Source: Chloroflexota bacterium (GTDB lineage Bacteria > Chloroflexota > Anaerolineae > Anaerolineales > Anaerolineaceae). From it: a stretch of 32,433 nt of DNA. The notes below the pieces were generated by a model that had not been told where the DNA came from, searched no databases, and saw nothing but the letters and a program-made list of their open reading frames with translations. Below are positions 9,752 through 19,075 of the stretch, one piece after another. Location of the stretch: the NCBI GenBank assembly GCA_021848775.1, contig JAJZTR010000007.1:1-32433 (forward strand). Reading direction: 5' to 3'. The stretch's first letter is position 1. Each line of letters starts with the position of its first letter. The position numbers were made by a program, and so were the translations under genes.

Positions 9752-11026
9752 CTACTCTTTTTCGTACGGTATGCCTTCAGAGGCAGGCGGCGTAGTTCTT
9801 CCTACCACGCCGGCCAGCACGACCATGGTGACGATGTAAGGTGCCATTTCCAGGAATTTTGGCGGGATGGGGATTCGCAGGATGGTCAATTTACCGGCCA
9901 GAGAGTCAGCCAGACCGAATAACAACCCGGCTCCTAAAGCACCGGACGGCATCCAATTACCAAATATCATGGCTGCCAGACCGATGAAACCGCGTCCGGC
10001 GGTCATCACCTCGTCAAAGCGGCCGACGGATCCCAGGGTAAAGTAGGCACCGCCAATGCCGGCGACCATGCCGCCAAGAATGGTCGCCATGTAACGGGTG
10101 CGGTTGACATTGATACCCAGCGTATCGGCGGCTTTGGGGTGCTCACCTGCTGAGCGAAGCCGCAGACCCCAGCGTGTATGGAAGAGGGCTACTGTCAGCA
10201 CAATCAGCAGGATGAACATGGTGTACACAAAGATGTTATGGTTGAAAAGGATCGGCCCGAAAAACGGGATTTTTGAGAGTAAAGGAATTTCCCAGGAAGG
10301 GAACTGCCCCGGGCTGTTCAAATAGGCGTATTTTTGTAAAAATTTTGCCGAAAGAAAAGAGGTCAACCCGGTGGCGAAAATGTTGATCACCGTGCCGGAA
10401 ACGATCTGATTGACCTTGTATTTGATGGAAAAAACAGCCAGCAACCAACCAAAACCAGCGCCGGTGATGATGGCAGCTATCATTCCAACCCAGACGTTGC
10501 TCAACGATGCGGTGACCGTGGAGGTGAAAGCCGCTGCCAACATCATCCCTTCAATACCGATGTTGATGATACCTGATCGCTCACATAAAATACCCGAGAG
10601 AGCGCCAAGCGTGAGAGGTACCGAACGAACTACGGCAACTTTAAGCAGGCCGGCGAGATTTAGCGATTTATCGGCTGCCCCCCAGGAAAGGAAAGCGAGC
10701 ATCAGGAATCCCGCCAGAATCCCTAACACCAAATTTGTTTTACCTTTAAAACCGCGCATTAGCTGGTACGCGCCAAGACCGGCGGAGATAAACGCCAGGG
10801 TATTCAAAACCGGCAGGGTTTCGAATACCAAATCCGGAGTGAGAACATCAGAGCCGCCGGGTGACATATTAAAGGTGGTGATCATACTCGAGGAAGTCGT
10901 ACGCGAGAAGAAGTACCAGATCACACCGGCCATAAGCAAAAATATTATGCCCATTACACGCTGCCGCCGGGGAGATACATATCCAATCTCGCGAGTTTTA
11001 GTTGGAACAGCTGTAGTCGTCGTCAT
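9752..11026 (-). CDS. ABC transporter permease, nucleoside/simple sugar type (YufQ-like)
   Basis: GALSGILCERSGIINIGIEGMMLAAAF, GEHPKAADTLGINVNRTRYMATILGGMVAGIGGAYFTLG. Overlaps the next permease by 4 nt. Confidence 0.93.
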   Translation of the reverse strand: MTTTTAVPTKTREIGYVSPRRQRVMGIIFLLMAGVIWYFFSRTTSSSMITTFNMSPGGSDVLTPDLVFETLPVLNTLAFISAGLGAYQLMRGFKGKTNLVLGILAGFLMLAFLSWGAADKSLNLAGLLKVAVVRSVPLTLGALSGILCERSGIINIGIEGMMLAAAFTSTVTASLSNVWVGMIAAIITGAGFGWLLAVFSIKYKVNQIVSGTVINIFATGLTSFLSAKFLQKYAYLNSPGQFPSWEIPLLSKIPFFGPILFNHNIFVYTMFILLIVLTVALFHTRWGLRLRSAGEHPKAADTLGINVNRTRYMATILGGMVAGIGGAYFTLGSVGRFDEVMTAGRGFIGLAAMIFGNWMPSGALGAGLLFGLADSLAGKLTILRIPIPPKFLEMAPYIVTMVVLAGVVGRTTPPASEGIPYEKE

Positions 11027-12297
11027 AGAGGTTTTTCCTTCCGCGAGGCAGTTAATATGGGACTGCCGATCTCTTCTTTAGGTTCTTTGAGGCGGTAAAT
11101 CGTGCGGATGATGCCAGGAGCCGCGATGAACGCCAGAATGGCAGCCTGCATGATCGAGATGATATCGATCGGAATACCAGCCGCCAGCTGCATGCGCAGT
11201 GCGCCATTCCGTAAAAAGCCAAAAAGCAGGGAAGCCAGCACCACCCCAACCGGGTGACTGTTGCCAAGCAAAGCCAGCGCGATACTGTCAAATCCATACC
11301 CTGATGAAAATGCCACGCCCAGGTTGCGGTTGACACCCAGCACTTCGACCGCGCCGGCTAAACCTGCTAAAGCGCCGGAAAGCGACATCGCGATCACTGT
11401 ACTCTTGACAATGCTCATGCCTGAATAACGTGCTGCGTTCGGGTTGAGACCCACTGTGCGTAATTGGAAACCCCAGGTCGTTTTGAACAGCAAAATATAT
11501 ACCAGGACCGCCATTGCCAGCGCGATAAAGAAACCGACATGGAATCGATTAGGCGAGGGAAAGAGCCGCGGCAGCCAGGCTGCCTTTTCCACAGTAGCGC
11601 TGATCGGGTGGGATTTGGTCGGATCTTTTAAGAAACCGGTGAGCAGATATTCGCTAAGTCGGAAAGCGATGTAGTTCATCATGATCGTATTGATCACTTC
11701 ATTAGCGCCGGTCTTCGCTTTGAGCAAACCGGGGATGAACCCCCATAAGGCGCCGCCTAAACCCCCGATGAGTAACGCCAGCGGAGCATGGATCCAGGCT
11801 GGAAGCCCGGTTATGTGGGTACCAGCCCAGACGGCTGCCAGCGCACCGACAAAAATTTGTCCTTCAGCACCGATATTAAATAAACCAACCCGAAAACCAA
11901 GGGCTACAGCCAACCCGGCCAGGATATACGGTGTTGATTGGACCAGACTTTCGAAGAAAGGAGAAAATGCGATATTGATTTGCTGCCAGTCACCGGATGC
12001 GATCGCGGCCTGGATCTTATCGGGTTGTCCAAAAGCTCCAGTGAAAAGCGCTGAGTAAGTGAGGCCAAAGATTCTAAACACTTCCCGAAAGCCTGTCCCG
12101 AAGGATGTGCCGAAGGCTGCGTATACACTCTCAGTGGTAAGTACCGCCACAATCCCGCCAAGCAGCAATCCAGTCACAATTGCCAAAATCGTCACAGTAA
12201 GTGAATTCTGGCGAACCTCTTCAATAAATATTGCCATCGCGTTGGGCTTCACAGGAACTGCTTCTGTTTTTGTAGTTGTTTCCTGGCTGTCAGTCAT
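11023..12297 (-). CDS. ABC transporter permease, nucleoside/simple sugar type (YufP-like)
   Basis: GLFNIGAEGQIFVGALAAVW, GLNPNAARYSGMSIVKSTVIAMSLSGALAGLAGA. Operon order matches BMP-type importers. Confidence 0.93.
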   Translation of the reverse strand: MTDSQETTTKTEAVPVKPNAMAIFIEEVRQNSLTVTILAIVTGLLLGGIVAVLTTESVYAAFGTSFGTGFREVFRIFGLTYSALFTGAFGQPDKIQAAIASGDWQQINIAFSPFFESLVQSTPYILAGLAVALGFRVGLFNIGAEGQIFVGALAAVWAGTHITGLPAWIHAPLALLIGGLGGALWGFIPGLLKAKTGANEVINTIMMNYIAFRLSEYLLTGFLKDPTKSHPISATVEKAAWLPRLFPSPNRFHVGFFIALAMAVLVYILLFKTTWGFQLRTVGLNPNAARYSGMSIVKSTVIAMSLSGALAGLAGAVEVLGVNRNLGVAFSSGYGFDSIALALLGNSHPVGVVLASLLFGFLRNGALRMQLAAGIPIDIISIMQAAILAFIAAPGIIRTIYRLKEPKEEIGSPILTASRKEKPL

Positions 12298-12310
12298 AAG
12301 GGTATCCTCT

Positions 12311-13861
12311 CTAACCCATCGGAATAGCTTGCGAAGTTTCTTGCTGCGCGGTGGAATCGATGCCTGCCATAAGTAAACCTATTTCTTCTTTGGTAACTCC
12401 TTCTGCAGGCAGGATTTTGATAATCTTCCCACCAAAAATAATCGCGATGCGGTCTGAGAGCTGCATAATTTCGTCCAGCTCGGTCGATACCAACAGAACA
12501 GCACACCCATCATCCCGTTTTTCCACCAGGCGGTTATGAATATACTCAATCGACCCTACATCCAATCCGCGGGTTGGTTGGGACGCGACCAGGAATTTTA
12601 TTGGACGGGAAAATTCACGGGCTACGATCACCTTTTGCTGGTTGCCGCCAGACAGCGACCCCACGGGTGTTTCAATGCTGGGGGTGCGGATGTCAAAATT
12701 TTCAACCAGGTGATTGGCATTATCGCGGATCGCATCCTCTTGCAGCATTACGCCTTTGGCAAAGGGTGGTTGGTAATACGTATTAAGCACCAGATTATCC
12801 ATGATGGGGTATGGCAGCACCAGCCCGTCTTTTTGACGGTCTTCAGGGATGTGCGCCATCCCTAATTCGATGATTTCTTTGGGCGCAGCATTGGTAATAT
12901 CCTTGCCAAGAAGAGTGATTTTTCCCTCTACTGGATGCATCAAACCTGCAACCGCTCGGACGAGTTCGGTCTGACCATTGCCTTGCACCCCAGCAATGCC
13001 CAGAATTTCACCCGCGTGAACGTCGAAGCTGACGCCTTTCACCACCAAATGATTGCGGGAATCAACCACCTTAATGTCATTTACTTCCAACACCTTTTCC
13101 CCTGCCTGGGCAGGATTCTTATCCACTTCCAGGTCAATCGCACGACCGACCATCATGGATGCCAGGGTGTTTTGATCGGCATCAGCCGGGGTAGTGGTGC
13201 CGATCACCTTCCCGCCGCGAATGACCGTGATGCGATCTGAAACTTCAAGGACCTCACGCAGCTTATGTGTAATAAAAATAATCGATTTCCCCATTTTTTT
13301 CAGGTTGCCCATGATTTTAAATAATTCATCGGCTTCCTGAGGCGTAAGGACTGCTGTTGGCTCGTCCATGATCAGGATGTCGGCTTCACGGAACAGCAAT
13401 TTGATGATTTCCACCCGCTGCTGAATTCCTACCGGCGTATCCTTGATGTAAACATCCGGATCGACAAACAAGTTGTACTGGTCGGAAATTTCTTTAATAC
13501 GGGCGGCAGCTCGTTTGCGGTCAAGGAGCTCACCCCACTTAATATATTCATCTCCGAGCATCACATTTTCAGTGACCGTGAATACCGGTATCAGCATAAA
13601 GTGCTGGTGAACCATCCCAATTCCGGCGGCAATGGCATCACTTGGAGATTTCGGAACGAGCTGTTTACCTCTGACAAATATTTCCCCTTCATCTGGTGAA
13701 TATAAACCGTAAAGGATATTCATCAAAGTTGTCTTGCCTGCCCCGTTTTCGCCTAATAAGGCATGGATTTCTCCGGCTTCTAGCGTCAGATCGATTTGAT
13801 CATTCGCGATCACACCTGGAAACCGTTTCGTAATTCCACGTAGTTCCATTACGGGTGTCAT
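12311..13861 (-). CDS. ABC transporter ATP-binding protein, dual ATPase domains (YufO-like)
   Basis: Two ABC domains: LLGENGAGKTTLMNILYG / GIAGVQGNGQTELVRAVAG; ILIMDEPTAVLTPQE; LSGGNQQKVIVAREFSRPIKFLVASQPTRGLDVG. Confidence 0.95.
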   Translation of the reverse strand: MTPVMELRGITKRFPGVIANDQIDLTLEAGEIHALLGENGAGKTTLMNILYGLYSPDEGEIFVRGKQLVPKSPSDAIAAGIGMVHQHFMLIPVFTVTENVMLGDEYIKWGELLDRKRAAARIKEISDQYNLFVDPDVYIKDTPVGIQQRVEIIKLLFREADILIMDEPTAVLTPQEADELFKIMGNLKKMGKSIIFITHKLREVLEVSDRITVIRGGKVIGTTTPADADQNTLASMMVGRAIDLEVDKNPAQAGEKVLEVNDIKVVDSRNHLVVKGVSFDVHAGEILGIAGVQGNGQTELVRAVAGLMHPVEGKITLLGKDITNAAPKEIIELGMAHIPEDRQKDGLVLPYPIMDNLVLNTYYQPPFAKGVMLQEDAIRDNANHLVENFDIRTPSIETPVGSLSGGNQQKVIVAREFSRPIKFLVASQPTRGLDVGSIEYIHNRLVEKRDDGCAVLLVSTELDEIMQLSDRIAIIFGGKIIKILPAEGVTKEEIGLLMAGIDSTAQQETSQAIPMG

Positions 13862-14314
13862 ACTTTACTCCATTGAAGTTGTGCTGAGATAGGAGAAAAG
13901 GGTGTTTTTCACGGCTCGATTTCAACAGGTGATGAACTGGATGCGCAATAAATGCTTCCCGGTTATCACTTTTGTCCTTTTTTAATTATTTCCCGATGAG
14001 GATTTATCGAAATCTTTGCCTTACACCCGTTTTCAAGTTTATTGTGCAGAGCAAAGCGGTTGATTTTCTTGAGGTTGAAATTAAACCGCCTTCTCAGGTT
14101 GTGCTTTAACACGGGGAGGCACCTTTCACTTGCCTGCCTGCTGTATCATGCCTGGTATGTCGATTGAAGATTGTAAGAGATTATTGGGGGTTAAAACATG
14201 CAAATATGATATTTTACCAAGCGTGATATTAATTTTCATTTTACCAGAATTTTAGATTGTCGCTTCAATAGTTTTCGTTACTTTCGTCCATCGATCAAAG
14301 GAAGAAAAGCAAAA

Positions 14315-14341
14315 AACCCCTCCCGATTTGCGGGAGGGGTT
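14315..14341 (-). terminator. Intrinsic terminator downstream of the BMP lipoprotein gene
   Basis: On the minus strand AACCCCTCCCG-caaat-CGGGAGGGGTT followed by TTTT. Confidence 0.92.
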
Positions 14342-14381
14342 AGAGGTCAAAAAAACTAAAACTACTTTGTCAAACTGTGAT

Positions 14382-15428
14382 CTAGTAGCGGCCTTCTGGG
14401 ATGGTCTTGAGTTCGCCGGAGACGATCTTGGGGATCAAGGCTTCAATCTCAGCTTTGAGTTCAGCCGGTACTTCGACGCCGCCATAGGTCAGACCAACGC
14501 CGCCGTTATCCAGGGTGCCGATCCAGTTACCAGCTTCGAAGGTGTCATTGACAACCATTCCGATGGTCTCGGTAACGAACAGGTCCATATTCTTCATCGC
14601 GGAGGACAGGATGAAGGCTGAGGCATCGGGGTTGGCGAGTGCCCAGTTATTATCAACGCCAATCAACATACCGCTGCCGCGCTCCTGCATGACAGCCAGG
14701 GTGCCAAGACCAACAGGGCCAGCTACGGGCATGATGATGTCAGCGCCTTCGTCCATCAGGGATTCGCCCATCTTGCGCCCGTCATCGGTGCTCTCGAAGT
14801 TACCAACTTCCAGACCGGTTCCTTCTTCGACATTCCAACCAAGCAGCTCAACATTGGTGCCATGAACCTGGTTGTAGTAGGCAACGCCAAGACCAAAACC
14901 ATCCATAAAGCGGGTGGTGGCGGGGAAAGCGATACCAACATAGGTGCCAACTTTTCCGGTCTTGGTTATACCAGCGGCCAGGTATCCATTGAGGAAGGTT
15001 GACTGGTCGATGGCGAAGCCGGAGCCGCGCAGGTTGGGGAAGGTCAGGTAATCAACGTCGATTGTGGCAAACTTTTGTTCGGGATTGGCTTCAGCAGCTG
15101 CTGCGGTTGCATCAGCCAGAAGGAACCCAACGGTGATGATGATGTCGCATCCGTCCTGTAAGAAAGCGTTGATGTTAACTTCATAATCAGACTGCTGCTG
15201 CGACTCAAGATATTTGCCTTCAACATTGCCGTATTTGGCGATGGCATCGGTGACGCCTTTGTAAGCGGTTTGGTTGAAGGATTTGTCATCAATACCGCCA
15301 ACATCCGTTACCTGGCAGGCTTTTACTTTAGGGGCCTCGGGAGCGGGAGTGGCAGCGGGCTGGCAAGCGGCCAAAACAAAGGACGCTAAAACCAGTACAG
15401 CTAAAATGACATACAGTTTCTTCGACAT
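14382..15428 (-). CDS. BMP family ABC transporter substrate-binding lipoprotein
   Basis: Lipobox VLAAC; VTDVGGIDDKSFNQTAYKGV; FLNGYLAAGITKTGKVGTYVGIAFPATTRFMDGFGLGVAYYN. Confidence 0.95.
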   Translation of the reverse strand: MSKKLYVILAVLVLASFVLAACQPAATPAPEAPKVKACQVTDVGGIDDKSFNQTAYKGVTDAIAKYGNVEGKYLESQQQSDYEVNINAFLQDGCDIIITVGFLLADATAAAAEANPEQKFATIDVDYLTFPNLRGSGFAIDQSTFLNGYLAAGITKTGKVGTYVGIAFPATTRFMDGFGLGVAYYNQVHGTNVELLGWNVEEGTGLEVGNFESTDDGRKMGESLMDEGADIIMPVAGPVGLGTLAVMQERGSGMLIGVDNNWALANPDASAFILSSAMKNMDLFVTETIGMVVNDTFEAGNWIGTLDNGGVGLTYGGVEVPAELKAEIEALIPKIVSGELKTIPEGRY

Positions 15429-15523
15429 TCGGGTTTCTCCTCCTAAAAAAGGATTGAAAAGGTGGGTAACATTCTTCTTGCAGGGGGTTTGTTTTAGCGT
15501 TGCCCCCAGTCAAGCATGCTCAC

Positions 15524-15552
15524 AGTATACATCCGATTGTATTTATGGACAA
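15524..15552 (-). promoter_or_regulatory. Candidate sigma70 promoter for the BMP lipoprotein gene
   Basis: Minus strand TTGTCC-N17-TATACT; SD AGGAGGAG precedes ATG 15428. Confidence 0.7.
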
Positions 15553-15576
15553 GTGGGAAAGTAAGGTTCTTGAGCA

Positions 15577-16854
15577 TTAATCCGCGGTTGGAACGGGAGC
15601 CAGCGATGCCTTGGCTTCTCCCCGGCGGACACCGAGCATTAATATGAGCGCAAGGACCATGAAAACCGGGCCGAAAATCATAATCGAAGCATAATTGGAA
15701 CCGCTCAATTGAATAATCAACCCATTCAAGTTTGGTCCGGTTATGGCTGCCATGGTTGAGAACAGATAGTACAGCCCGGTATAGGTGCCAATGTGAAGGT
15801 CATCGGTCATATCGACCACCATTGGCAGCGAATTAATGTTGATCAACGCCCAGGAAGATCCCGCCAGCATCAAAATAACTCCAACCACAGGCACATTTCC
15901 CAGCACCGGCAGGCGAGTCAGGCTGATTGTGAGTGTGTCTGCAGGGATGGCGGCCATAGCCACCATGCAAGCCGCCAGTCCAATAATGCCGGTGATGATA
16001 GTGTTTTTACGTCCGAATTTGCTGCCAATATATCCTGCAGGCAGAGCCATGATTACAAAGAACAGGGATAATTGACCTAACAGGCGAGAGCCGTCGGACT
16101 CGCCCAGCCCAAGGTGGTTGACCGCGTACAATGTAAAGAAAGCTTCGATGGCGTTGTATGCCACAAACCAGCAAAATATTGCCAACAGGATGCGCAGGGC
16201 GGATTTTTCTTGATCATTCCACACTTTCTGTAAACTAAGCCAAAGATTGGGGGCAGTGTGGTCGGTGGTTTCAAATTCTTTTGGTTCCCTCACGAAAATG
16301 AGGACCATGAGCGCTGCAAAAATGACCAGGGCGGATCCCATCCAGAACGGGTAAGCAGGATTCAGGTCGTAAAGATCCGCACCGTAAAGAAAGGCGATAA
16401 TCGCGCCAACCCCGCCCATGAAGTTGATGATTCCATTCGCTTGCGAGCGATATTTGGAGGGTGTGATATCCGGCATGAGCGCCACAACCGGAGTACGCCA
16501 CAACGCCATGCTGAGCAGCAGGGTACTGGTGCAGGCTACAAATAGCGGCAACGCCGATTGGAGGGGGATCAGCCCAAAAGCCAGCGCCCCGAGGGGAGCC
16601 CCGATCAGGATGAATGGCATGCGCCGTCCAATGGGTGTTCGCAGCCGGTCCGACCAGGCACCAATTGGCGGCTGGATGAGCAGGGCGGCGATGTTGTCGA
16701 GAGTCATAAAGAAGCCGATCCAGAAGGGTTGCAACTGGTATTTGTTTGCCAAAAAAATCGGCACGTAAGCGTTATAGACCGCCCAAATCACGCTTACACC
16801 AAAAAAACCGAATCCGAGAACGAAGGTCCTACCGTAATTCAAGCGCTGTTTCAT
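15577..16854 (-). CDS. MFS transporter (GPH/SLC45-like sugar transporter family)
   Basis: 12-TM pattern; LIQPPIGAWSDRLRTPIGRRMPFILIGAPLG, SDGSRLLGQLSLFFVIMALPAGYIGSKFGRK. Confidence 0.88.
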   Translation of the reverse strand: MKQRLNYGRTFVLGFGFFGVSVIWAVYNAYVPIFLANKYQLQPFWIGFFMTLDNIAALLIQPPIGAWSDRLRTPIGRRMPFILIGAPLGALAFGLIPLQSALPLFVACTSTLLLSMALWRTPVVALMPDITPSKYRSQANGIINFMGGVGAIIAFLYGADLYDLNPAYPFWMGSALVIFAALMVLIFVREPKEFETTDHTAPNLWLSLQKVWNDQEKSALRILLAIFCWFVAYNAIEAFFTLYAVNHLGLGESDGSRLLGQLSLFFVIMALPAGYIGSKFGRKNTIITGIIGLAACMVAMAAIPADTLTISLTRLPVLGNVPVVGVILMLAGSSWALININSLPMVVDMTDDLHIGTYTGLYYLFSTMAAITGPNLNGLIIQLSGSNYASIMIFGPVFMVLALILMLGVRRGEAKASLAPVPTAD

Positions 16855-16902
16855 AGTGGATAGCCCTTTCCATGCAATTAGGTAATGGGGTGTACCAATG
16901 CT

Positions 16903-17676
16903 CTATTCTTCTGCATCAGGCAGAGAATTTGCTTCGTTTTCTGAGGTTTCCGACTGCTTGAGTTTTTCTAAAAACTGCGAATCTTTTTTGCTTAGTTCCA
17001 ACTTATCCAGCAGATCAGGGCGGCGCTTGTAGGTGCGCATAATGGACTGATCCCGGCGCCAGCGTTCTATCCGCGCATGGTTGCCTGAAAGCAGCACGTC
17101 TGGAACACGCCAGCCGCGAAACTCGGCCGGGCGGGTGTAATGAGGATATTCCAAAAGACCGCTGGCGAAGGAATCATCCATCGCACCGTCAGGATCACCC
17201 AGAGCACCTGGTATCAGCCGGGCAATGCTGTCAATTAGCAGCAATGCCGGGATTTCACCCCCGGTGAGTACATAATCGCCAACCGAGATTTCATCGGTTA
17301 CCAGGTGCTCGCGGACACGTTCGTCTATCCCCTCATAGCGTCCGCACAGCAGGGCAATGCGAGGTTGAACAGCCAATTCCTGCGCGATTTTCTGGTTGTA
17401 AGTGCGCCCCTGAGGTGTGAGCAGGATGACCGGACACCCAGGCGGGCTGCCGGTGATATCCTCAACCGCGCTGAAAATTGGCTCCGGTTTCATCACCATA
17501 CCCCCTCCGCCGCCAAAAGGTGCGTCATCCGTGATGTGATGTTTATCGACAGCCCATGCCCGGATATCGTGGATATGGACTTCGAGAAGGTTGTTTTGAA
17601 TCGCGCGTTGGAGAATACTGGCTTCCAGGTAGGGTTGAATTACTTGAGGTAACAATGAGAACACATCAAAACGCAT
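16903..17676 (-). CDS. trmD: tRNA (guanine-N1-)-methyltransferase TrmD
   Basis: [80 protein letters not shown]. Confidence 0.98.
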   Translation of the reverse strand: MRFDVFSLLPQVIQPYLEASILQRAIQNNLLEVHIHDIRAWAVDKHHITDDAPFGGGGGMVMKPEPIFSAVEDITGSPPGCPVILLTPQGRTYNQKIAQELAVQPRIALLCGRYEGIDERVREHLVTDEISVGDYVLTGGEIPALLLIDSIARLIPGALGDPDGAMDDSFASGLLEYPHYTRPAEFRGWRVPDVLLSGNHARIERWRRDQSIMRTYKRRPDLLDKLELSKKDSQFLEKLKQSETSENEANSLPDAEE

Positions 17677-17682
17677 AATGAG

Positions 17683-17711
17683 ATTTTAGCGTTAAGGGAT
17701 AACAGGCGCAA
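17683..17711 (-). promoter_or_regulatory. Candidate promoter for trmD (leaderless configuration)
   Basis: Minus strand TTGCGC-N17-TAAAAT followed by 6 nt (CTCATT) then ATG 17676. Confidence 0.6.
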
Positions 17712-17770
17712 GCCAGACAAGGGTTGAATTAAAAGAATCTGATAAATGATTGCGGCAGAGGTATCACTGC

Positions 17771-17800
17771 TTGACGCCTTTTTCATGCTGATGGTAAGAT
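17771..17800 (+). promoter_or_regulatory. Candidate promoter for TPR gene pair
   Basis: TTGACG-N18-TAAGAT with extended -10 (TGG-TAAGAT), ending 6 nt before ATG 17807. Confidence 0.68.
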
Positions 17801-17806
17801 AAATTC

Positions 17807-19063
17807 ATGTATCTGCGTGGAAGTAAATTTAATATGAATCGCCGTAGACGGCGGTCAAATCCATTAACCATCTTAATACTTGTAATCCTGGTTGGCGGTG
17901 CTTTTTATATTAACCAGGTTATCGTTCCACAGACGCCACCGCTATTCATTCCAACTCCCACGGCAACCCGTTCGCCGCAGGCTTATCTATCCGAGGCGGC
18001 CCAGCTTGTGACAGAAGGAAAATATGCTCAGGCTATTGACCTTTACAAAGAAGCGCAGTTGCTCACGCCAGACGATCCGGGATTGTATATTTCTTTAGCC
18101 AGACTGCAAATTTACACTTCGCGGTTCAAAGAAGCGCTTGAAAACGCCGGGAATGCCCTGGTCATCAACCCAGGTAATTCGCAGGCAATGGCGCTGCGCG
18201 GGTACGCACTTGGCAGAACTGAAGACTATTTAACAGCTGAAACTGTTTTAGATGAGGCAATCGCGATTGATCCCAATAATCCTTTGCCATACGCGTACAA
18301 AGCGGAAATCCTGGCGCTTCGGTCACAGACGACTGGCGGTGATTCCGAAATGCTCAACAGGGCGATCGAGTATTCCCGCAAAGCGCAGGAATTTGGCCCG
18401 AACCTGCTCGAAACCCACCGCTCGAGAGGGATTGTACTCAGTTTCACCGCGAATTATGAGGAAGCGGTGAAGGAATTCGAAGCGGCTATCGCTCTAAACC
18501 GTTTTATCGCTGATCTCCACATCTACCTGGGGAATAATTACCGTTCAATCGGGGAAGACTCCAAGGCGATTACCGAATATAACAACGCAATCACGCTTAA
18601 TCCAAGCGACCCGGTCCCCTACAATTCCATTTCAAGGACTTATGCAAAATTGGGCGCATACCCTAATTCGGTTTTATTTGGTGAACAGGCCATCGAACAT
18701 GATCCAACCAATCCCTATTATTATGGGAATCTGGGTGTGATTTATTACCGCATGGGCGATTACCCACGTGCTATCGATACCCTGACAGTTGCGGTCAGCG
18801 GAGGCACCGCTGCCACGGGTGAAACCGTAGAGGGTCTGGCATTGGATTACTGGCCGGTCTCGGAGTATTACTATATGCTCGGTTTGGCGCTTGCACGTCA
18901 GGGACGCTGCGGTGAGGCTTTGCCGATTGCCCAGGTTGTCGCCGAAGGCGTGAGTATTGAAGAGTTCTCGGTATTAAATGCGCAGGAAATTGTCAATCTC
19001 TGCCAGCAGGTGGCTGACGGAGAGCTTGAAATCCCGGTAGCGACTGAAACTCCGCAGCCTTAA
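17807..19063 (+). CDS. Membrane-anchored tetratricopeptide repeat protein
   Basis: N-terminal basic stretch and TM (NPLTILILVILVGGAFYINQ), PTPTATR linker, multiple TPRs (e.g. YAQAIDLYKEAQLLTPDDPGLYISLARL). Alternative start at ATG 17834 (MNRRRRR). Confidence 0.9.
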   Translation: MYLRGSKFNMNRRRRRSNPLTILILVILVGGAFYINQVIVPQTPPLFIPTPTATRSPQAYLSEAAQLVTEGKYAQAIDLYKEAQLLTPDDPGLYISLARLQIYTSRFKEALENAGNALVINPGNSQAMALRGYALGRTEDYLTAETVLDEAIAIDPNNPLPYAYKAEILALRSQTTGGDSEMLNRAIEYSRKAQEFGPNLLETHRSRGIVLSFTANYEEAVKEFEAAIALNRFIADLHIYLGNNYRSIGEDSKAITEYNNAITLNPSDPVPYNSISRTYAKLGAYPNSVLFGEQAIEHDPTNPYYYGNLGVIYYRMGDYPRAIDTLTVAVSGGTAATGETVEGLALDYWPVSEYYYMLGLALARQGRCGEALPIAQVVAEGVSIEEFSVLNAQEIVNLCQQVADGELEIPVATETPQP

Positions 19064-19075
19064 TCGAATAATAAA

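Noticed and set aside
10410-11081. 223-aa plus-strand ORF
   Set aside because: Antisense to a clear ABC permease. Ser/Pro/Arg-rich composition typical of shadow ORFs.
13966-14112. 48-aa basic minus-strand ORF (GTG start, VLKHNLRRRFNFNLKKINRFALHNK...)
   Set aside because: No Shine-Dalgarno, unusual start, no recognisable family. More likely chance in the long leader, though it could be tested by Ribo-seq.
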